64,000 nucleotides of DNA from Phycisphaerales bacterium (GTDB lineage: Bacteria > Planctomycetota > Phycisphaerae > Phycisphaerales > UBA1924): assembly GCA_019744815.1 (NCBI GenBank), contig JAIEUA010000009.1, positions 62,001 to 126,000 of the forward strand. Direction: 5' to 3'. Of this stretch, positions 1-8,110 are shown one piece after another. The translations under genes were made by a program, and so were the position numbers. The notes below the pieces were generated by a model. The model saw only the letters and a program-made list of their open reading frames with translations, searched no databases and was not told the DNA's origin. Position 1 is the stretch's first letter. Every line of letters begins with the position of its first letter.

Positions 1-39
1 ATCTGCCCTTGAGGCATTGATCCTTTTGGTGCGTGACCA

Positions 40-72
40 CAGCGGCGGGCCCCCCCCGCCGCTGTTTCTATT
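40..72 (+). terminator. GC-rich hairpin followed by T-rich stretch
   Basis: A 10-bp perfect stem (CAGCGGCGGG at 40-49 with CCCGCCGCTG at 55-64) encloses a five-C loop and is followed by TTTCTATT. This fits an intrinsic terminator of a gene that ends before the window. The T tract is interrupted, so efficiency is uncertain. Confidence 0.5.
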
Positions 73-175
73 GGAGGCGATCGTGGATTCGGATTGCTTG
101 CCACCGCAACCGCAACCGCGGCCTCCAGCGCCAGCAGCGTCCGGCGAGGCGGCTCTCGTGGCCCCTGAATCGCAC

Positions 176-224
176 TTGACTGATCGTTCAACGTCTGGTA
201 TCGTGACTTTGAATGATCATTCAA
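176..224. promoter_or_regulatory. Two operator-like palindromes
   Basis: Two related 16-bp inverted repeats lie just upstream of the SRPBCC gene: TTGACTGATCGTTCAA (176-191, imperfect) and TTGAATGATCATTCAA (209-224, perfect). Both fit TTGA-N2-GATC-N2-TCAA, and their centres are 33 bp apart, about three helical turns. This is the layout expected for a dimeric repressor binding one DNA face; TGAATGA...TCATTCA palindromes are typical of TetR-family sites. The regulator is not in the window, so its identity is inference. Confidence 0.5.
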
Positions 225-262
225 GGCACCCTTGGGTACGAGCAGAAAGGACGGAAGGGCTG

Positions 263-871
263 ATGAAACGGACACGGTTTCGGAAGTGCGGGGCGATGGC
301 CGGCGTGGTCGGGGCGGCCTTGCTGCTCCTGGCGGCGGGCGATGCGACGCTCGGGCCCTCGGCCGCGAACACGATGAAAGGTCCGACCGGGGAGCCCATC
401 GCGGTCGACTCCGCGATGTTCCCCAACGGCGGGATGAGCGTGAGGGGCTTCGAGGTCACGCAGAGCGTCCACGCCCCGGTGGCGGCGGTGTACGAGCGGT
501 TCACGACGAGTGCGGGATGGAAGAAGTTCCTCGGCGCCGAGACGGTCATCGATCTGCGCGTCGGCGGGGCGTGGGAGATCTACTTCGGAGACGACAAGAT
601 CGGCAGCAACGGCTGCCAGGTGCTGAGCTACATCCCCAACGAGATGGTGAGCTTCAGCTGGAACGCGCCGCCGAAGTTTGCCGAGCGAGCGCAGCGCACC
701 TGGTGCGTCGTGCACTTCACCAAAGACGGCGAGGGCAAGACGACGATCCGTTTCCAGCACTCGGGCTTCAGCGACTCGGGGAACTGGAAGGAAGTGCAGG
801 GGTACTTCGAGAAGGCGTGGCCGAACGTGCTGAAGGCGCTGGCGGACTCGTTCGAGGAGCCTTCGAAGTAA
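263..871 (+). CDS. Secreted SRPBCC (AHSA1-like) domain protein
   Basis: 202-residue protein. The ATG at 263 has a GGAAGG ribosome site just upstream and is followed by a basic start (MKRTRFRK) and a hydrophobic segment (about residues 12-28), so export is likely. The mature part reads as a START/SRPBCC fold: a 'VHAPVAAVYERFTTSAGWKKF' opening, a 'IDLRVGGAWEIYF' strand pair, and a C-terminal helix with 'GYFEKAWPNVLKAL', as in AHSA1-type proteins that bind hydrophobic ligands. Exported members are less usual than cytoplasmic ones. Function is unknown beyond the fold. Two operator-like palindromes upstream suggest repressor control. The next gene begins 16 bp downstream and may be co-transcribed. 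Confidence 0.75.
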   Translation: MKRTRFRKCGAMAGVVGAALLLLAAGDATLGPSAANTMKGPTGEPIAVDSAMFPNGGMSVRGFEVTQSVHAPVAAVYERFTTSAGWKKFLGAETVIDLRVGGAWEIYFGDDKIGSNGCQVLSYIPNEMVSFSWNAPPKFAERAQRTWCVVHFTKDGEGKTTIRFQHSGFSDSGNWKEVQGYFEKAWPNVLKALADSFEEPSK

Positions 872-887
872 TCGGTACACTCGGGCG

Positions 888-2225
888 ATGATCCGCAACG
901 CTCGCGTCGGGGAGATTCGGACCGTTCTTGTGTCTGCCGCTGTTCTCTCGGTCTCGGCGTGGCTCGCCGGCTGCGGGGCGACGCGTGCGGCCTTGAGCAA
1001 AGAAGAGCTCGCCGACCGGCGGCTGGCGCAGATCGAGCAGATCCGCACGGACTTTGTGTCGCTCTCGGCCAAGGTCGTGCGGCGGCTCGATGCCGAGGAG
1101 CGGGCGTACGAGGAAGCGATCAAGCGTGGCGAGACCGCGACGCCTCCGGTGCTCGACGTGCTGGCGATCTCCGGCGGCGGCGACTGGGGCGCGTTCGGCG
1201 CGGGCGTGCTGCAGGGCTGGCGCGAGGTGAAGGGTGAGCTCGCGCTGCCGCGGTTCGACGTGGTGACGGGCGTCAGCACGGGTGCCTTGATCGCGCCCTT
1301 CGCGTTCCTGGGCGACGACGCGTCGCTCTCGGTCGTCGATGATCTCTACCGCTCACCCAAGTCCGACTGGGTGGTGCTGAAGGACTGGTTCGTGTTCCTG
1401 CCCTGGCGGGAGAGCTTCACGGACACCAGCGGCCTGCGCCGCGAGCTGGAGGTGAATCTCACCGCGGAGCGCATCGCACGCATCGCCGAGGAGAGCAAGA
1501 AGGACCGCGCGATCGTGATCGGCGCGACGAACCTGGATCTGGGCCTGCCGCGGGCGTGGGCGCTCGGGCGCGAGGCCGAGCACATGGACGAGCGCGGCGG
1601 GGTGAAGCGGGTGCACGACATCCTCATGGCGTCGGCCGCCATCCCCGGGATCTTCCCGCCGGTGGTGATCGACGACACGCTCTACGTCGACGGCGGGACG
1701 ACCGCGAACGTGCTCCTGGGCGCGAACCTGCGGAGCGAGCAGTCGGTGCTGGGCACCTGGCGGCGGACGTTCCCGGGGCGCAAGCCGCCGCGGCTGCGGT
1801 TCTGGGCGATCATCAACAACACGCTGGGCGATGCGCCCAGCATCGTGCAGCCGAGCTGGCCCGACCTGATGAGCAAGAGCCTGGTGACGCTGACCCGCTC
1901 GGCGACCAAGTCGAGCCTGCGAGCCTTCTTGAACCAGGCGGAGCTCTTGCGTCGGGCCGAGGGCGTGGACATCGAGGTGAGGTTCATCGCGGTGCCCAAC
2001 GACTTCGTGCCGCCGGTCGAGGGACAGTTCAAGAAAGAAACGATGAACATGCTGGCCGACATCGGGCATCAGCTCGGGCGTGACCCGGCCAACTGGCGCA
2101 CGGACCTGGCGGACTTCGAAGAGCCGGTGCTCACCATCGAGAAGAAGGTCGAAGAAGAGAAGAAAGCTTCGGAGAACGCGCCGATGCAGCCGGAACCCGC
2201 GGCGTCGGCCCCGCTCCAACGATGA
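888..2225 (+). CDS. Patatin-like phospholipase family lipoprotein
   Basis: 445 residues. The N-terminus is a lipoprotein signal with lipobox LAGC (Cys at about residue 29), so the protein is probably membrane anchored. All patatin landmarks are visible: the glycine-rich oxyanion stretch GGGDWGAFGAG, the nucleophile elbow GVSTG with its Ser, and the dyad aspartate motif DGG in 'YVDGGTTANV'. The family hydrolyses acyl esters of membrane lipids through a Ser-Asp dyad. An alternating acidic/basic tail rich in Lys and Glu precedes the end. Its stop codon overlaps the start of the acetyltransferase gene (ATGA), implying translational coupling. Substrate cannot be read from the sequence. Confidence 0.85.
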   Translation: MIRNARVGEIRTVLVSAAVLSVSAWLAGCGATRAALSKEELADRRLAQIEQIRTDFVSLSAKVVRRLDAEERAYEEAIKRGETATPPVLDVLAISGGGDWGAFGAGVLQGWREVKGELALPRFDVVTGVSTGALIAPFAFLGDDASLSVVDDLYRSPKSDWVVLKDWFVFLPWRESFTDTSGLRRELEVNLTAERIARIAEESKKDRAIVIGATNLDLGLPRAWALGREAEHMDERGGVKRVHDILMASAAIPGIFPPVVIDDTLYVDGGTTANVLLGANLRSEQSVLGTWRRTFPGRKPPRLRFWAIINNTLGDAPSIVQPSWPDLMSKSLVTLTRSATKSSLRAFLNQAELLRRAEGVDIEVRFIAVPNDFVPPVEGQFKKETMNMLADIGHQLGRDPANWRTDLADFEEPVLTIEKKVEEEKKASENAPMQPEPAASAPLQR

Positions 2226-2848
2226 GCACGATGTCGAACGCGGAAACAACTTCCAAGGTGCCCGCCCCGATCCGAGTTCGGCCGGTGACGCTCGAGGGCG
2301 CGTTCGTGCGGCTCGAACCTCTGGGCGAGCAGCACGCGGCGGACTTGCTGCAAGAGACCGGGCGGGACACGTTCCGCTATTTCCGCGGCCCGCCGCCGGT
2401 GTGGACGCTGGAGGGTTGGAGGCAGTTCATCCGCGACGCGATCGCGACGCCAGCCCGCGTGCCGTTCGCGGTGATCGAGCGGGCGAGCGGTCGGTGTGTC
2501 GGCAGTTCGTCGTACTGCGATATCCGCGAGGCGGACCACGGCGTCGAGATCGGCTTCACGTGGTACGCGGAGCGCTGCCGCGGAACCAAGGTGAATCCGG
2601 AGTCGAAGCTCTTGCTGCTCGGGCACGCCTTCGAGACGCTGCGCTGCGTGCGGGTGCAGCTCAAGTGCGACGCCCGCAACACCCGCAGCGCGGCGGCGAT
2701 CGCCAAGCTCGGCGCCAACCACGAGGGCATCATCCGCAGCCATCTTTACATGCACGACGGCCATCTGCGAGATACGTCGCAGTTCAGCATCATCGCTTTG
2801 GAGTGGCCCGCGGTAAAAGCAGGTCTTGAAGCGCGATTGCGTGGGTGA
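2222..2848 (+). CDS. GNAT family N-acetyltransferase (RimJ/RimL type)
   Basis: 208 residues. The start 'RPVTLEGAFVRLEPLGEQHAADL', the central 'FAVIERASGRCVGSSSYCDI' and the acetyl-CoA-binding part 'TKVNPESKLLLLGHAFETLRCVRVQLKCDARNTRSAAAIAKLGA' are characteristic of RimJ/RimL-like GNAT enzymes, which move an acetyl group from acetyl-CoA to an amine, often a protein N-terminus. The gene starts inside the preceding patatin gene through an ATGA overlap. The substrate is not known; the overlap says the two are made together but not that they act together. Confidence 0.85.
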   Translation: MSTMSNAETTSKVPAPIRVRPVTLEGAFVRLEPLGEQHAADLLQETGRDTFRYFRGPPPVWTLEGWRQFIRDAIATPARVPFAVIERASGRCVGSSSYCDIREADHGVEIGFTWYAERCRGTKVNPESKLLLLGHAFETLRCVRVQLKCDARNTRSAAAIAKLGANHEGIIRSHLYMHDGHLRDTSQFSIIALEWPAVKAGLEARLRG

Positions 2849-2862
2849 TCGCGCAGGCATAC

Positions 2863-2963
2863 GCGAGCCGGGGCGTCCTCGCCCCGGCGCTACACGCGAA
2901 CGTGATGGCCACCGCGTCGAGACTGTTCGACACACCGCACGGGGCGAGGACGCCCCGGCTCGC
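2863..2963. repeat. Perfect 24-bp inverted repeat pair, family B
   Basis: Arms at 2863-2886 and 2940-2963 are exact reverse complements over 24 bp (core GAGGACGCCCCGGCTCGC) with a 53-bp spacer. A third copy of the core lies at 56794-56815, inside the CPBP protease gene, where it encodes EARTPRLA. Here the pair sits between the convergent acetyltransferase and dehydrogenase genes and could form a cruciform, but no T tract follows, so a terminator role is doubtful. Confidence 0.8.
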
Positions 2964-3013
2964 TTTCTGTGGAGAGCCCCCGCGGGTGTCGCGCATCAGA
3001 GAAGAACCGCCCA

Positions 3014-3967
3014 TCACACCGCCGCGAACTGCGGCTCTTCGTTGTTCAGCACCCGCCAGACATCGCGGACGACCCAGGACATGTTGACCTGAGCCGCGTC
3101 GGTCGCCGCCGCGATGTGGGGCGAAAGGTGGACGTTTTTGATATCGAGCAGCGGGTAGGTGGGTCCGAAGGGCTCGGGCTCGTGCACGTCGAGCATGGCC
3201 GTGGCGGCGGGGTTCTTGATGAAGAACTCGGCGCACGCCGCGGCATCAACGAGGAAGCCGCGGGCGGCGTTGATGAAGACGACGTCGGGCTTGAGCAGCG
3301 CGAAGGCCGCGGCGTTCACGATCGCCCGGTTGCTCGGGCGGTCGTCGACATGGATGGTCAGGATGTCGCTCTGGCGGAGCAGTTCGTCGCGTGAGACTGG
3401 CTGGGCGCCGTAGCGATCGGCGACCGGCACTTCCAGAAGATCGTGGTAGAGCACTTGCATGCCCAGCGACGTTCCGACCCGGGCGACGCGCCGGCCGATC
3501 CGGCCCATGCCGAAGACACCGAGCACGCAATCGCACACCTGGCGGCGGGCGCGGAGCTCCTTGCGGGTCTCGCCCCAGCGTTTCTTGTCGAGGGCTTCGG
3601 TAAGGAACAGCCGCGGGCGCAGGGCGTCGAAGACCAGCGACCAGACGAACTCGACGACGGCCTGCGAGTTGGCGTCGGGCGTGTGTACGACCCGCACGCC
3701 CCGCCGGCGGCAGGCCTCGAGGTCGATGTTGTCGAGGCCGACACCGGCGCGTCCGACGACTCGGAGGTTGGGGGCCCGCTGCAGGAGTGCCTCGTTGACC
3801 TGCGTGTAGGTCCGAACGACGAGCGCAGCCGAGTCTTTGAGCAAGGCCTCAAAGCCCGCGTCCCCGGGGGCCGCCCGCACGAGGCGTGCCCGCTCCGCGA
3901 GCCAGGAAGCGGGCGCGGGATCGAGCTCCTCGGTCTGCAATACGAGCGATGGTTGGGCCGGCACCAT
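3014..3967 (-). CDS. D-isomer-specific 2-hydroxyacid dehydrogenase
   Basis: 317 residues, close to the usual length for the catalytic plus NAD-binding core without an ACT domain. Visible motifs are 'VVGRAGVGLDNID' in the substrate domain, a slightly altered Rossmann loop 'GVFGMGRIGRRVA', the catalytic Arg in 'INAARGFLVD', the Glu in 'DVHEPEPFG' and the catalytic His in 'HLSPHIA'. The family reduces 2-keto acids to D-2-hydroxy acids with NADH, as SerA does for phosphoglycerate. Without the serine-sensing ACT domain a SerA assignment is not safe. It stands alone between convergent and co-directional neighbours. Confidence 0.85.
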   Translation of the reverse strand: MVPAQPSLVLQTEELDPAPASWLAERARLVRAAPGDAGFEALLKDSAALVVRTYTQVNEALLQRAPNLRVVGRAGVGLDNIDLEACRRRGVRVVHTPDANSQAVVEFVWSLVFDALRPRLFLTEALDKKRWGETRKELRARRQVCDCVLGVFGMGRIGRRVARVGTSLGMQVLYHDLLEVPVADRYGAQPVSRDELLRQSDILTIHVDDRPSNRAIVNAAAFALLKPDVVFINAARGFLVDAAACAEFFIKNPAATAMLDVHEPEPFGPTYPLLDIKNVHLSPHIAAATDAAQVNMSWVVRDVWRVLNNEEPQFAAV

Positions 3968-4028
3968 GGGGAACAGTATGGATTCGCGAGACCGCTGCGT
4001 CGGCGTCCACGGTGTTGCGTGGACTTCA

Positions 4029-7000
4029 TCACGCGGCGCGCGAGGAGCGAGCGGCCTTGGCGGAGGAAACGCCGAGCCATCTGGCGCACGTGTCGAGCAG
4101 CGCTGATTTCTCGATCGGCTTGCTCGCGTAATCGTCGCAGCCCGCGTCGGTGCATCGCTGGCGATCCTCCGCCATGGCGTGAGCGGTGAGGGCCACGATC
4201 GCGATCCGGTTCCCGCGCTCGCGGAGCGTCCGGGCCAGGGTGTACCCGTCCATCTCCGGCATCTGGATGTCGGTCAGCACCAGGTCGAACGAAGCCCCCG
4301 GGGCTTCGAGCATCTCGAGCGCGCGTCGGCCGTTCTCGGCGATCTCGACCGTCGCTCCAGCCCAACGCAGGTGGTGCGCGATCAGCCGCTGATTGTCCAC
4401 GCCGTCTTCCGCGAGCAGGATCCTGCCCCGCAGCGAGACCGTGGCCTGAGCGGCCTTCTCATTGCGGCATTGCACCACGTCGAACGAGCTCACGAGCGGC
4501 GCGCCGGACGCGCCCTCCATGGGCAGGTCGAGACGGAAACGCGACCCCGCCCCAACCTCGGTGCTCACCAGTGTGACGCTGCCGTCCATCAGCCCGGCGA
4601 GGCGGCCGCAGATGGTCAGGCCCAGACCGGTTCCGCCGTGCTTTCGTGACACGGTCGAGTCCGCCTGGGAGAACGCGGAGAAGAGGGCGCTGGCCTGCTC
4701 GAGGGTCATTCCCGGTCCGGTGTCCTCGATGTCGATGAGCAGACGACCCTGCTCCATCCGCGTCGCCATTGTGATGTTCCCCTCCTCGGTGAACTTCGCG
4801 GCGTTGCCCACCAGGTTCATCAGGATCTGGCGCAGGCGCGTCGGGTCGCTCTTGATCCGCTCGGGCACAGGGGTGTCGAACCGCGTGGTCATCGTGACGC
4901 CCTTGCCCCGGGCCCGCGGCGCGATGAGGCTCTGCACCTCGTGCAGGATCTGGACCAGCGGCGTCTCGATCTTCTCGACCGTCATCTTGCCGGCCTCGAT
5001 CTTGGAAAGGTCCAGGATGTCGTTGATCACCGTCAGCAAGTGCTGCCCGGCGCCGCGGATCGTGTCGACCATCTCCATGCGACGCTCGGGCGAGAGGGCG
5101 ACCTCTCCCTCCTCGCGCAGCAGATCCGCATAGCCCAGGATGGCCGTCAGCGGCGTACGGATCTCGTGGCTCATATTCGCGAGGAACTCGCTCTTGGCTC
5201 TGGTCGCGGCCTCGGCGATCTGCTTCGCCTCGGAGAGTGATTCCTCCAGCTTCTTCGCCGAGTCGATGTCGACGTGCACACCCGCGGCACGGAGGGGCTT
5301 GCCCTCATCGTCTCGTGCCGTGACCTGGCCCACGTCGAGGATCCACGCCCATGTCCCGTTCTTGCGCCGCAGCCGATGCTCGCAGCGATACTCCCGCGTG
5401 CGACCTTCAAGATGCGCGGTCAGCACAGACATGACACGATCCCAGTCGTCGGGATGGACGAGCTGCTTCCAGGCGCTCACGTCCTGGGCGATGTCTCCCG
5501 GCTGATAGCCGAGCATCGTGCACCAGGTCTCGTTGAACGCCACCTCGCCGCTCACGCAGTTCCATTCCCAGGTCCCCAGCCCGGCCGCACGCACGGTCAA
5601 CTGCAACCGATCCGCCTGCTCTCGGGCGGCGATCGTTTGCGAAACCTCCAGGGTCACGTCCTGGAGCGCGCCCACCAGCCGCGTGACGCGGCCGCCCTCG
5701 ACCACCGGCTCGCCCTGGGCGCGCACCCAGAGGTGCTTGCCCTTGGCGGTGACGAACGGAAGAACAAGGTCGAACGGCGTCTGGCACTGGATCGCGTTCC
5801 GGATCGCCTCGTTGATCTGGGTGTTGGCGTCGTTCGGGTAGGCCGCGAGCGCGTTGGTCATCTCGACGGAGTCGCCGGGAGTCACCTCGTGAATCGCGTA
5901 CACCTCCTCCGACCAGGTGGGCGTCATGGTCTCGACGTCCAGCTCCCAGCCGCCCACGCGGGCCATGGCACCGGTGCGGCGCAGCATCTCGCTGGACGTT
6001 CGGCTCTCCTCCTCGGCACGCTTGCGGGCGGTGATGTCCGTGCGGATCGACACGTACTTCACCATCCGCCCGTCCACGTCGTGGAAGGGCGCGATCATCG
6101 AATCAACCCAGTACAGCGAGCCGTCCTTGGCCCGGTTGCACACCTCGCCTCGCCACGGGCGGCCGGCGGCGATCGTTCGCCACATCTCCACCCAGAACTC
6201 TTTGGGATGAACACCCGAGTTCACGATGCGGTGGTTGTGCCCGATCAGCTCTTCCTTCGTGTAGCCGCTGATCTTGCAGAAGGCCGGATTGACGTCCACG
6301 ATCCGTCCCGAAGCGTCGGCGACCGAGACGATCGCGTGCTCATCGATGGTGGCCCGCAGGGCGCGGGTCTCGCAGAGAGCCTCCTCCGCCAGTTCCTTGG
6401 CGGCTCGCAGGGATTCGCGCTGCTCCACGATCTCGGTCACATCCGTCTGCAAGGCGACAAAGCTGGTCAACTGGCCGGCCTCGTTGTGGATCGGCTGGAT
6501 CTCGAGTTGGACGGTGTGCAGCTCGCCGCTCTTCTTGCGGTTGACGATCTCGACCCGGCAGCATCGCCCGGCGCGGATGGCCTGACGCATCGTCTCGACC
6601 GCCGCGGGGTCGGTCTGCTCGCACTGGAGGACCGAGCCGGGACGCCGGCCCAGGACTTCCTTCAGCTCGTAGCCGGTCAATCGCGTGAATCCCTCGTTCA
6701 CCCAGGTCACGGCTCCCTCGGCGTCGGTCACCACCACCGCGTTGGTTGTCTTCTGGGCGACCAGGGCCAGGTGCTTCAGGTCCGCCGTCATCTGCCGGGC
6801 GCGGGTCAGCGCATCGATCTGTGAGTTCCGCAGAGCCGTGAGCAGCGCGGCCGTCATGGCACTCAGGCTCAGCCCGGCCAAAAGAATGATCGTCGGCTCG
6901 CCGCTGCTGGCGGCGGCTTCAAAGGGCGGGGTGGTGCTGGTCACCAGCCGCCAGGTGCGCCCGCCCAGATCGAAGGCGGTGGACGCGTGGAATGTCCTTT

Positions 7001-7910
7001 GTGCAAACCCAGGTTCGTTTGTCGCGCGGGCCACGACCGGCGATGTCCCGTGGAGCACCGCGTCATCGGACGAGCCATCGGCTCGACCTTCGTCCACGAT
7101 TCGGAAGTCGAGATCCGTGCCAGCCGCGTCCGTGGCGCCGGCGACCGCGTCTTCGAGAGCCACGGGAGCAAAGAGCACTCCCAGCAGCGCGTCGCGACGA
7201 TCCTCGACCGTGCTCGCCGCGGCGCCGCTGCGGTACACCGGCAGGTAGTAGGTGAAGACGCCGCGAGGCAGCGAGCCCGGCGTGAGCTGCCCGCGGCCGG
7301 TGATGATCAGCCCGCCCGTGTCGATCGCCCGCTTGATCGCCTCGCACTGCGAACACACCGAGCCCACGTCATACCCCCAAGATGCCCGGTTCGCCTGCCG
7401 CGGCTCGATGAACTTGATCACGTAGAGCATCGGATCCGATCCATCGCTCCGAACGGCGAACCCCTCTCCATCGTCCGCTCGTTCGCCGCTCGCGAAGGAG
7501 TCCGCGCCGTCTCGCGCGACCCGCTCGATGAGCCCGAGGCTCGTCGCACCCGGGAACTCGCGCTCGAGGTCCATGCTGGCGACCAGCCTCTGAAACTCGC
7601 CGCGTCGGATCGGGCCGCTGGCCGCGTACGCTGACCGAACCTCGTGCAGGGCGTTCTCGGTCCGGGCGAAGCGGCGGGTGATCTCGGTCTTCAGCCGGGC
7701 GGTCTCGCGTTCGAATCGCGTGCGCGACTCGCTCGTCTCGCTCCGAGTCACCGCGTGGCTGGCCAGGATCGAGAGCCCGGTGCCGAGAATCAGGACCAGA
7801 AGCGGGAGCGTCCGCAGCACCGCGCTCGGCCGCCAGGGCACCCGGGCGATCCCGAAGGTTGCGATGCGCCGCTTCGGAGGGGCGTCGTTCTTGAAGTGAT
7901 GGCGGCCCAT
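4029..7910 (-). CDS. CHASE/multi-PAS hybrid sensor histidine kinase
   Basis: 1,293 residues from the ATG at 7910; the frame is open further up but runs into the clpC end and carries no family signal there. Order: short cytoplasmic start; TM1 (about 32-52); periplasmic CHASE domain (about 55-330); TM2 (about 340-360); four PAS domains (about 377-500, 517-633, 645-765, 777-893), the second and fourth with clear PAC tails; HisKA with SHEIRTPL (His about 915); HATPase with NAAKF and GGTGLGLTI (about 1037-1095); C-terminal receiver with phospho-acceptor Asp in LTDIQMPEMDG (about 1214). It should sense a small extracellular ligand plus internal cues and pass phosphate within itself. No output regulator or phosphotransfer protein is adjacent, so the pathway is an orphan here. 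Confidence 0.92.
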   Translation of the reverse strand: MGRHHFKNDAPPKRRIATFGIARVPWRPSAVLRTLPLLVLILGTGLSILASHAVTRSETSESRTRFERETARLKTEITRRFARTENALHEVRSAYAASGPIRRGEFQRLVASMDLEREFPGATSLGLIERVARDGADSFASGERADDGEGFAVRSDGSDPMLYVIKFIEPRQANRASWGYDVGSVCSQCEAIKRAIDTGGLIITGRGQLTPGSLPRGVFTYYLPVYRSGAAASTVEDRRDALLGVLFAPVALEDAVAGATDAAGTDLDFRIVDEGRADGSSDDAVLHGTSPVVARATNEPGFAQRTFHASTAFDLGGRTWRLVTSTTPPFEAAASSGEPTIILLAGLSLSAMTAALLTALRNSQIDALTRARQMTADLKHLALVAQKTTNAVVVTDAEGAVTWVNEGFTRLTGYELKEVLGRRPGSVLQCEQTDPAAVETMRQAIRAGRCCRVEIVNRKKSGELHTVQLEIQPIHNEAGQLTSFVALQTDVTEIVEQRESLRAAKELAEEALCETRALRATIDEHAIVSVADASGRIVDVNPAFCKISGYTKEELIGHNHRIVNSGVHPKEFWVEMWRTIAAGRPWRGEVCNRAKDGSLYWVDSMIAPFHDVDGRMVKYVSIRTDITARKRAEEESRTSSEMLRRTGAMARVGGWELDVETMTPTWSEEVYAIHEVTPGDSVEMTNALAAYPNDANTQINEAIRNAIQCQTPFDLVLPFVTAKGKHLWVRAQGEPVVEGGRVTRLVGALQDVTLEVSQTIAAREQADRLQLTVRAAGLGTWEWNCVSGEVAFNETWCTMLGYQPGDIAQDVSAWKQLVHPDDWDRVMSVLTAHLEGRTREYRCEHRLRRKNGTWAWILDVGQVTARDDEGKPLRAAGVHVDIDSAKKLEESLSEAKQIAEAATRAKSEFLANMSHEIRTPLTAILGYADLLREEGEVALSPERRMEMVDTIRGAGQHLLTVINDILDLSKIEAGKMTVEKIETPLVQILHEVQSLIAPRARGKGVTMTTRFDTPVPERIKSDPTRLRQILMNLVGNAAKFTEEGNITMATRMEQGRLLIDIEDTGPGMTLEQASALFSAFSQADSTVSRKHGGTGLGLTICGRLAGLMDGSVTLVSTEVGAGSRFRLDLPMEGASGAPLVSSFDVVQCRNEKAAQATVSLRGRILLAEDGVDNQRLIAHHLRWAGATVEIAENGRRALEMLEAPGASFDLVLTDIQMPEMDGYTLARTLRERGNRIAIVALTAHAMAEDRQRCTDAGCDDYASKPIEKSALLDTCARWLGVSSAKAARSSRAA

Positions 7911-8056
7911 GGATCTCGCAACCCCTCTCGCGTGCGGAAAAGCAGCGACCGCCGAGAAATCGGAGAAGCGTGTCCGGGACTCATGCGAACAACCCCAGAT
8001 GAAGACCCTTGCAGGTCCAGGCGCGACACAGTTTCGCCATGTTCCGGGCGGGCATG

Positions 8057-8080
8057 AAAAAGCCCCCGTCTCCGGGGGCT
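8057..8080 (-). terminator. Intrinsic terminator of clpC
   Basis: Read on the minus strand, GCCCCCGGAGACGGGGGC folds into a tight stem-loop and is followed directly by TTTTT. It lies 31 bp beyond the clpC stop, between clpC and the histidine kinase gene, so the two genes are probably separate transcripts. Confidence 0.85.
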
Positions 8081-8110
8081 TGGGGTGGGCAGGATTGCGC
8101 GGCTGGTGAA

